A stretch of 64,000 nt of DNA from Siphonodentalium dalli (GCA_032622095.1 CP136061.1:3286001-3350000); one strand, 5' to 3'. Positions 26,001 through 33,453 are shown, numbered from the stretch's first letter. The notes: generated by a model not told the origin, from the sequence alone. Program-made: numbers and translations.

Positions 26001-29000
26001 ATACACGTACACGTCCATTTTATTTAGGAGTGTTGTGTATAACGTGTATCATGCCAAAATGTAGCAAAATAATGATATAATATATATTAACCGAATGAGC
26101 GACAATGCTATGCAGAGAGATCGAGAAATAAATTTGCCTACGTATAATGTTCTTAATATTATTTAACCCAATCAAGTGACGGACATAATACGTCGTTACA
26201 CGTTGTGTCATTATATATGCATGTACGCTCGTTAGTCTCGCATCGTGGAATCGTATGACTGCCACCAAGTGCACATACATAATGACATAATCATGTTACA
26301 CGTTACACATACGTGGTTCTGAAACTGGCTAGCAATAGATGTCATCCGCTATGATATGCTCACATTTATTAATAGCATTCAATTCCACTGCATATGTATT
26401 CAGAATTATAATGTGGCATTCTTTTCTAATTGCGTTGTTGAGTTGTTCCGTGATATAACAGATGTCACATGCATGTTCCTGTGTTTCTGCTAGATTCCAC
26501 TAAGTAATGTAGGATATTAGTTTGGAGTGTTAATGCGTCAAGAACTTAATACCACGAAACTGATATACTATTGATTCAGACCATATTATTCACAATAATT
26601 ATTACAAATTGATACTCCATTTGGAAACACAAAGTTTAATCTGATATATCTCACCAGGGCGAATGTAGCAGAGAGGTCACACAACTTCAACTCTTACCAG
26701 ACTATAATTTCACAGACATGGTTAATCTGGATGAATCACTGCTGATCTTACACGAAGCGAGAAGTTATCAACAACTTGATGGTCGAGTCCTGGTTCACTG
26801 CAGGTTACTTTCACAAAGATCAGTTATGTATAGTGCTTATACGATAACAAAGCTTCGACTAAACTTAATCTAAACCCATCCACCCTAACGTAGTTACACA
26901 TTAACATTTCTCTCCATAACAGCTGAATGATATATATTGGGTCTGGCCCTTTGAACTGAAATTTGGCTTCATACCCACTCGGACCAACGCCGTTATTTCT
27001 GTTGGATCTCGCGTTGGGCCGACTTTGTACATTGCCTGTGGCCCGCCGCTAAAGCGATTTAATGTCCCAAGTAAAGTTTACAGCTTCGTATCTGTAATAT
27101 ATATATGTTAACTATCAACAGAAATTCTCAAAGGTGATGCGATGATGAAAATTAGCTGCATATATTAATGTTCGCTGCCAATTTAAAGTGCGCGAATATA
27201 ATATATTCTCGACAATGTTTTTTATCAAGAGAGCAGTCACGGAATAGGTTATAGCTTCTTATTTGATTAGTCATCGATATGGTTATTTTGGGTATTGTTT
27301 ATACAATATCGGTCTTTAACGTATGTCGGATCACTGTTATCAAAATTTTGACAGTATTGCGGTGAATTGCAGATATAGTGTCATGAAAATTACAAATAAA
27401 CTGACTTGTTGTGGTGCGTCGAATTCCACCTTCAATTTAGAGGGCTATTATTTACTCAAAACGTGTATACAGTCAATTTGGACTATATAAACAATATTGT
27501 AATTTACGATTGTGAATTACCCGATCGTTCTTTGTTGAACTAATATTGGTATCCATATAATATTCTTATTTCAATGGGGATCGCTGCGTAGAATCTAAGC
27601 TCCTCAAACATAGTTCGCTCGCATATACTAACCAGTAACTCTCATGCTATTCCAACATTCATGATAAAATGTTGAACGAATTGAGAACATGGTATGTGAA
27701 CATGGTATGTGAACATGGTATGTGAACATGGTAGGTGAACATGGTATGTGAACATGGTAGGTGAACATGGGAGGTGAACATGGGAGGTGAACATGGTATG
27801 TGAACATGGTATGTGAACATGGTAGGTGACCATGGTATGTGAACATGGTATGTGAACATGGTATGTGTACATGGTATGTGAACATGGTAGGTGAACATGG
27901 TATGTGAACATGGTATGTGAACATGGGTGAACATGGTATGTGAACATGGTATGTGAACATGGTATGTGAACATGGTAGGTGAACATGGTAGGTGAACATG
28001 GTATGTGAACATGGGTGAACATGGTAGGTGAACATGGGTGAACATGGTATGTGAACATGGTATGTGAACATGGTATGTGAACATGGTAGGTGAACATGGG
28101 TGAATATGGTATGTGAACATGGTATGTGAACATGGGTGAACATGGTAGGTGAACATGGGTGAACATGGTATGTGAACATGGTATGTGAACATGGTATGTG
28201 AACATGGTATGTGAACATGGTATGTGAACATGGTATGTGAACATGGTAGGTGAACATGGTATGTGAACATGGTATGTGAACATGTGAACATGGTAGGTGA
28301 ACATGGTAGGTGCAGCATGTTGTGGGTGTTAATTATCGCGATGGTTTTCTGAAATTCGAGTACATGTGATGGTGTTTGATTGGAAATGTTTTGAGTTTTC
28401 TATGCGGTGTGACGAATGATATGCACTAACATGAAATAACGATAACACAGTGCGTGAGATTGCCGACCAAACAGCTGATACATAAAAGTTCATCGATGTT
28501 GGGCTAATGGTCTTCGCGTGCGCGTTGCGTATGTCGCCCATAATATATTACTATATACATGTGCTAAATCTGCTGAGTCACGGATTGGATAAACTACAAC
28601 AATCAGTATGTGCAGGCAATTCCAAGTTGATAAACTACCTATCATCACTACATGAAAAAGGTGGATGAATGTATATTCACAGTAGTTGACAATGTGTATG
28701 TAATTAACATACGCGGGAATTAATAAACAGATAAATCCATTCACAGTAGTTGAGTATTTGTATGTAATTAGCACAGACAGTAAGTAATAAACATATATGT
28801 CTACTGAAATACTTATTTCAACTCACACATATCTGGGATGCTCTCGTCAGTCAGTAATTCAACATTATGAATAACGTTTGTATTTGCTTATACAACTGTA
28901 AATCGCCTTACTATGGATAACTGTTGGTGGTATTTTTCTCGCAATGCTTGACGAGCAAACTTTGATCGATGATCTGACAAATCTTATCAGCATTGCTTAA

Positions 29001-31353
29001 TTAATTCAAACCTTGTTTTCGATTATATTATATATGCACAAGCATCTTGTTATTATTATATTATATTCCTCTACCTTCTCTTCTCTTATTAACGTATGCG
29101 TCAACTTACGTCGTCATGCATGTAATAACGAAATTGGAATTTCTCATCCCAAATATATATAGCCGATTATTAGAGCAAGGTTTTTGATATGACGAAATTT
29201 TGCCCGCATAAAAATCCATAGTATGTCATATCCTCCCCACCGCACATATTCTGTAATAGTCTTACGCCAACTGAACACTTTTTTTCTGTTATATCAACTG
29301 GATGGTTAAATTAAAGAAAATATGATTTTAAGGTGGTTGCCTTTCATGTCTGTCATAGGTGTGACTGGTATGTTTCATGTGTGACCGACCTAGTGCCTGA
29401 TTTAAACTTCTGGCGTTGGTGTGACTAGTATATATACTCGACTTTCAGTGACAGTATTTGTACGACTAATATATATTTTTGACTTTCAGTGACGGTATTG
29501 GTGCCACAGGTGTTTTTCTAGCGGCTGATTATCTATTAGACCAGGGCAGAGTGGAAAGCAGTATAGATGTCTTTACTTGTGTTCAGAACCTCAGAGAGCA
29601 GAGAGCGGATATTATTCCTAAGCTTGTAAGTACCATGATGTGCTAAGTAAAGTCCAATGTGCTTATTGGTCCTGGGCTGGTAGTACCCCTGGTGCACCCC
29701 CACTACTTAATTACATTCGGTATGTCCATATACCCTAATGTGTACTGGTTAGGAACAATGATGTTAACAGCAAATATGTTTGGTCATAGTGTACCTACTG
29801 GGTCAATGTTTAGCCTTACTCAGTAATCATTTTTTGTTAGATTATAATGGGTGGGGGAAACAGTAATGACAAGGCAATGACATACTTCTTCGTGTCAAAA
29901 CACTATACATATAATTTGTATTATACACGTTTTCAAAGAAATTGCACACTCACGATGATCAATTTTTGGCACAATCGTATTCAATCGATGTATCAAAGAC
30001 AACAGCCGATCGCTGCGTGTTCACTTCACCATCCGATGAATAGAGAAATGTAGTTCCCATATAATTCTGTTTATTTCCCAAATAAGTGACAAATTTCATC
30101 GTAAAATATTTTTTTAAGTGAAAGATAACTCTGCTGATTTGCGAGGGATGTGAAATATTCCGGTAGCCCATCGGTCGCACGTGCGAGATAGTGTGAAAGT
30201 GAAAGTGTTTTTAATAAATCACCATTGAGAACTTAAGAATATACATTCTAGTCAATATTGATTCCCTTTCTCCAGGAGCAGTATTTGTTTTTATGGGTAA
30301 CCAAAATTCTTAAATGTTTGTCTACTAAGTAGCACGAGTCCAGGGTGGATGGGCACCAAACCTAGCACACCAGAATGACGGAACCAAGTCAGAGTGATGC
30401 ACTACAGGTTGACCGAAGCATTTTTGAAAGTTAAATAAGGATGAAAGAAAAACAAAACGGTTAAACACATATTTGTCATAAGAATTTTTGCACACAATAC
30501 TGTCGGGCCCAAAATGTACGGGCAATGTAGAAAGGTGCAAATTGGTTTTGATTCATCATATTCTTTACAATTATTTGGATTTGTTAAAATATTATAAGTC
30601 CCATATATATTGTTATAATGTCCTATATCCATAGTATTATGTATATAAATGGTGCAGTAATTAATTTGCACGGAATAGATTATATAAAGTGAAGTCTAGT
30701 CTCCCGCAAATTTAGAAACAATCACGTATATGTGACATGGAAAATGTTATACAGTTTATTTCATATATAACGTAATATATATTAGTTAAACGCTCTTTTT
30801 GTGACCTAGTTATCTCACAATGTTGATACACGCGCCCAAGTGCAGTATCTAGATAAAAATTCCTCATTCAACCGTACAATGCTATTTTATATAAGTAATA
30901 TATGATGTGGATGCCAACCGCACCATCAGTTTCCGAATTACAAAGCGAGAAGCGTCATATATTGGTAACGCAAATCTTACGACGAATGCAAGTTAGAATG
31001 TACTTCACAACAATGGTAGACTATTAGCTTAGTATTCGGAACGTAGATAAAGTATACATTGTATTCAATAACGGTTCCTTTTTCTCTAGGAGCAGTATAA
31101 ATTTCTATACGAAGCGGTGAACAGAATATTCATAGACAACACTTATGATAGTCTGCCAAACCAGACACCAGTGAATTACGATCGACTGGAGAGGAATCAA
31201 CCATCTGCTAGGAATGTGGCCAACGATAGAGACAGTACTTATGATACTGTATCAAACCAAACACCTGCGAATTACGACCAATCAGAGAGGAACCAGCCAT
31301 CTTATACGAATGTGGCCGGAGATCGAGACGACGTTTATGATGACATTGGATGA
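6253..31353 (+). CDS. Receptor-type tyrosine pseudophosphatase with ITAM-like tail (partial, 12 exons)
   Basis: Join 6253-6390, 7719-7848, 9563-9630, 11359-11459, 14454-14544, 15315-15382, 19163-19199, 20157-20254, 23269-23394, 26658-26803, 29490-29625 and 31090-31353. All introns are GT-AG and the phases fit throughout, giving 466 residues and a stop. Domains, numbered from the first full codon: EGF-like module 7-43 (six Cys), transmembrane helix about 57-81 followed by RRRR, juxtamembrane 86-112, PTP fold about 113-393 (near the usual 280 residues), and tail 394-466. Fold signatures are kept: YDHTRV, FVNASYIN, LEDIW..VW, the LVHC entry to the P-loop, and QYKFLYEAV. Catalytic elements are lost: WPD reads DYN at 300-302, the P-loop HCSDGIGATG lacks its Arg (A339), the Q-loop Gln is Pro377, and the KNRY Tyr aligns with Ser170. 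Cys333 remains. The product should be a type I membrane protein without phosphatase activity, probably a binding or scaffold receptor. The start codon and signal peptide are not recognised and should lie upstream. Confidence 0.87.
6391..7718 (+). other. Intron with a decayed EGF-like relic near its start
   Basis: At about 6470-6565 a frame reads HARSGNLCVKQGFPGVS, resembling the second half of an EGF-like module (C..G(F)PGV). A diverged copy lies at about 4628-4715 (WNLCIQQGFLDVSFC). Neither has a convincing acceptor-donor pair or the full six cysteines, so I read them as exon relics. The rest of the intron is plain AT-rich DNA. Confidence 0.35.
7719..7848 (+). CDS. Exon: transmembrane helix
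   Basis: The acceptor is CCAATTTCAG and the donor is GGGTAAGT. The exon encodes a short Thr/Gly/Asp stalk and then about 25 uninterrupted hydrophobic residues (MITIIIIISVIAVVVLLLIV and onward), ending in RRRR. The four arginines give the cytosolic stop-transfer and fix a type I orientation with the EGF-like module outside. Confidence 0.9.
8004..8077. repeat. (TA)n microsatellite
   Basis: An uninterrupted alternating TA run of about 74 bp in the intron after the transmembrane exon. Confidence 0.97.
8578..8682 (+). repeat. Tandem repeat, 26-bp unit, four copies
   Basis: The unit is AAATTACATG(A/C)ATTAACAATAGCGGC. The four copies differ almost only at the A/C position. It is intronic and non-coding. 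Confidence 0.92.
9563..9630 (+). CDS. Exon: cytosolic juxtamembrane linker
   Basis: The acceptor is TTATTTTAAG and the donor is GTGTGT. The 68 nt join in phase on both sides and encode a Gly/Ser/Thr/basic linker (GRNGATASGHKNPRATHTTT) between the membrane and the PTP domain. The donor is weaker than the others, but the phase match with both neighbours supports the exon. Confidence 0.72.
10185..10260. repeat. GGGCGACA/TGTCGCCC inverted motifs, relative of the palindrome at 11.1 kb
   Basis: GGGCGACAAATCACACTGTCGCCC forms a short hairpin. It is followed by CCGGGAGACATT...TGTCGCCCG, the same words (GGGAGACATT, GTCRCCCG) that build the long palindrome at 11087-11193. This suggests two remnants of one MITE family, or the two ends of one element of about 1 kb. 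Confidence 0.55.
11087..11193. repeat. Perfect 44-bp palindrome (foldback MITE core)
   Basis: The left arm 11087-11130 (GGAGACATTGAGATTTGTCA...) is an exact reverse complement of 11150-11193. The loop of 19 nt (CTCGTAGCTTCGCTCCTCG) is itself partly self-complementary. The G+C content is far above the intron around it. Overlapping frames on both strands here are consequences of the palindrome. Confidence 0.9.
11359..11459 (+). CDS. Exon: N-terminal wedge helices of the PTP domain
   Basis: The acceptor is TCTCGTTCCAG and the donor is GTAACT. The exon encodes ITIEQLGGYIKHLSSG and flanking residues, matching the 'I-x-(V/I)-x-x-L-x-x-Y-I' start of receptor PTP domains, before the LTQGAV...PC segment in the next exon. 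It enters in phase 1 and leaves in phase 0. Confidence 0.8.
11827..13350 (+). repeat. Tandem duplication of a 762-bp unit with two hairpins per copy
   Basis: Copy 1 runs from about 11827 to 12588 and copy 2 from about 12589 to 13350. For example, TGAACGGCGG lies at 11829 and 12591, exactly 762 bp apart. Each copy starts with a hairpin of about 142 bp (11829-11970; 12591-12732) with apex GAACCCCGAAGGGGTTC in copy 1. It continues with a TATTTCG-rich tract and ends with a second hairpin (12443-12515; about 13205-13277). The copies are highly similar with scattered substitutions. Long frames here arise from the TATTTCG tract and are not genes. Confidence 0.9.
13351..14453. other. Intronic stretch with a small tandem repeat
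   Basis: Three copies of a unit of about 67 bp containing TTGCGTGG(T/C)AAAC(C/G)TAA(C/T)GTT lie at about 13597-13740. Otherwise this is AT-rich DNA without coding sense. Confidence 0.6.
14454..14544 (+). CDS. Exon: PTP domain, phosphotyrosine-loop region
   Basis: The acceptor is GTTTCTTAG and the donor is GTGAGT. The exon encodes LTQGAVKPCTAAKNN...KGSRMICT, corresponding to the 'G...C..A....NR.KNRY..I' region of PTPs. In an ungapped match to KNRYKNILPYDH the recognition-loop tyrosine position is Ser170. This residue normally stacks on the substrate phosphotyrosine. The last base completes Tyr176 with the next exon. Confidence 0.8.
15315..15382 (+). CDS. Exon: PTP domain, YDHTRV...FVNASYIN
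   Basis: The acceptor is TTTTCTTCAG and the donor is GTAAGT. Joined with the preceding T it reads YDHTRVIITDDEEPRFVNAS and then YIN, an almost canonical PTP core motif (YD.SRV.L.....DYINASYI). This is the strongest single family signature in the gene. Confidence 0.93.
15500..15967 (+). repeat. Tandem repeat, 67-bp unit, seven copies
   Basis: The unit starts GTCCATGACATGTATATACA and contains ACACGTAACGTAAATTATAC and GCGGTATGGTGCAACTGATT. Successive starts are 67 bp apart (15500, 15567 and so on). The copies carry a few substitutions each. It is intronic. Confidence 0.93.
15968..19162. other. Long intron remainder, mostly featureless
   Basis: Apart from the palindrome at 17292-17357, I see no support for exons. 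A frame after the acceptor-like TTTCCTTTAG at about 18701 stays open for about 50 codons but does not resemble the PTP domain or any family I know. Confidence 0.5.
17292..17357. repeat. Perfect 30-bp palindrome with 6-nt loop
   Basis: The left arm 17292-17321 (GGAAATGTTCAGATAATAAG...) is the exact reverse complement of 17328-17357. The loop is AGGGTC. A perfect match in non-coding DNA implies recent origin or selection for the hairpin. Confidence 0.93.
19163..19199 (+). CDS. Micro-exon: PTP domain, GYDAEKSHIAMA
   Basis: The acceptor is TTCTTTCAG and the donor is GTGAGT. Only 37 nt, it supplies the 'GY....YIATQGP' strand of the PTP fold, here degenerate (HIAMAD). Both neighbouring phases fit. 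The usual Gln-Gly-Pro is absent. Confidence 0.8.
19334..19740 (+). repeat. Tandem repeat, ~55-bp unit, about seven copies
   Basis: Each unit combines GATTTAGGGGATACACGTGT and TGATATGATTTAGGGGATAA followed by CATGCTGCCTGGTGT. The two halves are themselves related (TGATTTAGGGGATA), so the unit looks like an older ~27-bp dimer. It lies in the intron after the micro-exon. Confidence 0.9.
20157..20254 (+). CDS. Exon: PTP domain, LEDIWSVVWSAGCQIIVMLN
   Basis: The acceptor is TTTACTACAG and the donor is GTTTGT. It encodes the conserved '(V/L)EDFW.M(V/I)W...(C/S)..IVML' helix-strand of PTPs, well preserved. That suggests the fold is maintained although catalysis is not. Confidence 0.92.
20310..20869 (+). 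repeat. Tandem repeat, 43-bp unit, 13 copies
   Basis: The unit is CTCCTATAATAATGATGGCA + CTAGCTCGTCGTTGTTGTAG + TAT. It starts only about 55 bp after the donor at 20255. The repeat word GATGGAACTAGCTC resembles the nearby exon end AATGGAACTAGTGCTC, which may be chance. Confidence 0.93.
20870..23268. other. Intron remainder without recognised features
   Basis: AT-rich DNA. A small hairpin (CCGTTAAGC-GTAAA-GCTTAACGG) lies near 22892-22914. No exon or mobile element is recognised otherwise. Confidence 0.5.
23269..23394 (+). CDS. Exon: PTP domain, YWP strand
   Basis: The acceptor is CTCTTTTACAG and the donor is GTGAGT. It encodes CACPRYWPRKENVPTAYGKS and then ILKSEEII...FVMRELTVWR. This matches the '(K)C..YWP......YG...V......Y..R.(L/F)....' stretch before the WPD loop. 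It is phase 0 at both ends. Confidence 0.9.
23527..25673. mobile_element. 2.1-kb element with ~120-bp terminal inverted repeats
   Basis: The left end TAGTCTGGTCGATAAA... (from 23527) and the right end, read in reverse from 25673, share TAGTCTGGTCGATAAA. They also share ATTTGGACTAAGTTGGTTT and CATTTTGAAGAGGA, with small gaps. A 3-bp GTA flanks both sides (23524-23526; 25674-25676), which could be a target duplication. No transposase frame is recognised inside, so it is a non-autonomous DNA transposon. A 3-bp duplication would suit PIF/Harbinger-like elements, but this is weak. It sits in a receptor-gene intron. Confidence 0.7.
25674..26657. other. Intron remainder
   Basis: No exon, repeat or RNA gene recognised. 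Confidence 0.5.
26658..26803 (+). CDS. Exon: PTP domain, degenerate WPD loop and start of P-loop
   Basis: The acceptor is ATCTCACCAG and the donor is GTTACT. It encodes VTQLQLLPDYNFTDMV, aligning with 'VTQFHFT.WPD.GVP'. The WPD positions are Asp300-Tyr301-Asn302, so the general-acid aspartate is gone. The exon ends in GRVLVHC plus AG of the following serine codon, placing an intron inside the signature motif. Confidence 0.9.
27685..28312 (-). repeat. 13-bp minisatellite, ~48 copies
   Basis: The unit is GAACATGGTATGT, with GTAGGT and GGGT variants and some 9-bp short units. Because 13 is not a multiple of three and no frame contains a stop on the minus strand, all three minus frames stay open for about 210-220 codons. 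They encode the same periodic peptide (MFTYHVHIPCSHT) in shifted order. These are not genes. The array lies in the intron between the two halves of the PTP signature motif. Confidence 0.96.
28320..29489. other. Intron remainder
   Basis: A direct duplication of about 65 bp (CACAGTAGTTGA...TGTATGTAATTA) lies at about 28679 and 28742. Nothing else is recognised. Confidence 0.5.
29490..29625 (+). CDS. Exon: PTP P-loop remainder lacking arginine
   Basis: The acceptor is GACTTTCAG and the donor is GTAAGT. With the split Ser it completes HCSDGIGATG versus the canonical HCSAGVGRTG. The Ala-to-Asp change matches the well-known inactive receptor phosphatase IA-2/PTPRN, and here the phosphate-binding Arg is also Ala339. 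The rest (FLAADYLL, then SSIDVFTCVQNLREQRADII) matches the normal '(D)V...V..LR.QR...V' helix. The exon ends in phase 0. Confidence 0.92.
29626..31089. other. Last intron, no recognised features
   Basis: AT-rich sequence. An earlier TTTCTCCAGGAGCAGTATTTG at about 30267-30287 mimics the true last-exon acceptor (TTTCTCTAGGAGCAGTATAA at 31081). It is followed after a few codons by a stop (VFVFMGNQNS*), so it looks like a decayed duplicate of the exon start. Confidence 0.5.
31090..31353 (+). CDS. Last exon: end of PTP fold and tyrosine-repeat tail
   Basis: The acceptor is TTTTTCTCTAG. EQYKFLYEAVNRIF is the last PTP helix ('.QY.F.Y.A(V/L)'). The normal Q-loop glutamine is replaced by Pro377, encoded by the exon before. 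The tail then has two 32-residue repeats (starting TYDSLPNQTP and TYDTVSNQTP) and ends VYDDIG. It contains six tyrosines (398, 409, 430, 441, 451, 462). Y398DSL-x7-Y409DRL fits the ITAM consensus with an acidic residue at -3. Y451TNV fits a Grb2-type YxN site. Confidence 0.9.
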   Translation, partial: EQYKFLYEAVNRIFIDNTYDSLPNQTPVNYDRLERNQPSARNVANDRDSTYDTVSNQTPANYDQSERNQPSYTNVAGDRDDVYDDIG

Positions 31354-31513
31354 CATTAGATAACTTTGGATACCGTCTGGGACCAATCAACATCTGCTGT
31401 TATTGGAATGACATAGGCAGATGCTTATGATAACATGTATAAGCAATATAATGGGCACTGCATCTGTATAATGGACAAATATATGCATTACATTACAGGA
31501 TTAATGATACTGA

Positions 31514-31519
31514 AATAAA
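31514..31519 (+). promoter_or_regulatory. Polyadenylation signal AATAAA of the receptor gene
   Basis: A canonical AATAAA lies about 160 bp after the stop codon of the last exon, followed by a GT-rich stretch (TGTGTGGATG). Confidence 0.6.
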
Positions 31520-31673
31520 ATGTGTGGATGAAATATAATAATATAAGTTAATGTTATGAATTGGACTACGTATTTCCTATTGTACATTCGACAAAATCTG
31601 GGAACGTGGTGCAAATGACCCCAAAGTTTCGAATTTAGAACAGCGTGGACAATTTATGGTGATAGTGTTACCA

Positions 31674-31705
31674 TATTCATATTATAAACATCTCATCATT
31701 TTAAA
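31674..31705 (-). repeat. Inverted counterpart of 38980-39012
   Basis: In reverse complement this reads TTTAAAATGATGAGATGTTT... and matches 38980-39012 nearly base for base over about 32 nt (one substitution and a one-base gap). It directly precedes the LINE ORF1-like frame, while its partner directly follows the 3' end of the second LINE. Confidence 0.75.
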
Positions 31706-32298
31706 CACCACGCTGTCACTTCGTTAACTGCCGGGTAGATTCTGTTGAAGATAAACAAGAAGATGGAGAGCAGCATGGTAGAGGTTTCAGTCTGAGATTC
31801 CGAAATTTTCCAGTGGACAACACCTTACAAAATTCAAGGGAAATCCCATCTAATGAACTTATTAAAAACTTTTGTATGGACAAGCTAAATATAAATATAA
31901 CCAGCAGTGACATTACTCGTTCGCATCCGTTGGGCCCAATTCAAACAAAACTGATAAAACTTGACAATGGATCAACACGAACAGAAAAAACAGTATCAAT
32001 CATATGTGCTTTTGCTAGATACAATGTAAAAGATGATATCTACGCTAAAAGATTCGGGCTTAAAGGGAAGTCTAAAGTCGTTATCACTGAGGAGCTAACC
32101 CATTATAGGCACGGACTTATAAAGAAATTGGCCGAGAAAAGAAAGAAGAAAGAGTGGAGAAATCCACTCATATTGGACCAAGGCGGTAAAGTCTTTGCTA
32201 AGAAATTCTTAATTTATAGATCCAAAGACATCACAAAATGTGCCAGTAACTGTCACAATTTAATCGAACGGACTGGCAAATCTGTGTTAAAACAATAA
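31705..32298 (+). pseudogene. LINE ORF1-like RNA-binding protein fragment
   Basis: This open frame of 197 codons starts right after an in-frame TAA at 31702. It contains FRNFPV, then ELIKNFCMDKLNI...ITSSDITRSHPLG, then VSIICAFARYNVKDDIYAKR and GLKGKSKVVITEELTHYRHG. This is the layout of the RRM-like and C-terminal domains of LINE ORF1 nucleic-acid chaperones (L1/CR1-type, 'I..(S/D)..R(S/A)H..G ... I.V.F..Y..R..I'). An N-terminal coiled coil is missing. An intact ORF1 is normally longer, so this is a fragment. It may belong to the LINE at 35.97-38.98 kb, which has no ORF1 of its own directly upstream. Confidence 0.78.
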
Positions 32299-33228
32299 AC
32301 AAATATTCATCACATGTAATTGTCAACATACGGTGCATACATAGTAATACTAATAACTTAAGTCCTGATGATTGATATATCATTTGCCTATTCTGACACA
32401 GGCATAATGAAATACAAGGGTTTATGCCGGGTGTCAGATGGATCAGACACCCACCCCTGCCTACTGCACGGTCAGGGATCTCGACTAATTGTGAGTGACT
32501 GGGGGACATAACTTTGATATCTGACACATACTAGTATGTCCCATCTGTTAAATACATAGCATATCGGTTAAACTCATACATGTATTTGAGCAATAATCTC
32601 CCTTTCATATACCATATGACCAAAATCATTTAATCCATACAAAATACAGGAAATACTATACATTTATTAAAGTCATATGAATAAACTCATTATTTTATGG
32701 AGACAGTAAAGTTTCCCTTTTAGATGGGAATTGTATGGACAGTCTGCAGTGAACAATAAAACATGTGATCATGGCTTCTGAATTGATATATGATTTGATG
32801 AGATATTTTCAGTCTTTTGTTTCACTTACCCTATGTTCTACTAAATCTCATGTAATACCCGCTGTAGTACCATAATACAAATCTTTTGGTCCAAAATAGA
32901 CATAACTCAGTTATTTGAAATTGACTATAAGTTATAACTGACCTTGGCTGTCACTCACAGCAGACATGCTTGTGCCGGCATAGCACATCCTCAGAAACAC
33001 CCTGACATAATTTTAAATTGACCTACAGTCAGAAACAAATGTCATGGCAATTGTTTCACATGGATGTACACATCTATGAATATATGACTGGATGCATGTG
33101 TACAAATTTATTTCTATAACTGGACCATACACATCGAAGCACATCATGAATCCATAGTATTTGTAATGATAATATTGGTTCAGTATAGAAAGATTAGCAA
33201 ACAAGAAACTAGAGTATTTTCCCCTCTA
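32299..33228. other. Non-coding stretch
   Basis: No coding or repeat features are recognised, except a small hairpin around GGGTGTC...GACACCC near 32430-32453. Confidence 0.5.
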
Positions 33229-33230
33229 TA

Positions 33231-33453
33231 CAGTGATGCTCAAAGTAATTGACCACTTGGCCGCGTCGGAGTTGTGGGTGGTTTTTTTCGGGATTTGGTC
33301 GGGGATATGGCTTGTTGCCATTCATCGGAGGGCTCTCGGTGAGAGCTGTCTGATGAGTGGCGGCGGGCCGTGTTTCCGACTGGGTCCTGATGAGTTGCCC
33401 GTGGCTCTGCTGTGGTTGGGTGACCGGTTGCTTTGAGCATTAGAGCATTACTG
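33231..33453. mobile_element. Tc1/mariner-type MITE, 223 bp, flanked by TA
   Basis: The 5' end CAGTGATGCTCAAAGTAATT and the 3' end (reverse complement CAGTAATGCTC[TAATGCTC]AAAGCAACCGG) form an imperfect terminal inverted repeat. The 3' copy holds an extra 8-bp duplication. TA lies immediately outside both ends (33229-33230; 33454-33455), the Tc1/mariner target signature. CAGTG...CTCAAA resembles typical Tc1 termini. The body is GC-rich, with overlapping frames on both strands but no transposase motif. Confidence 0.85.

Noticed and set aside
27628-28318. Three overlapping minus-strand ORFs of 209-220 codons
   Set aside because: All are produced by the 13-bp minisatellite; no start context, composition or family supports a protein.
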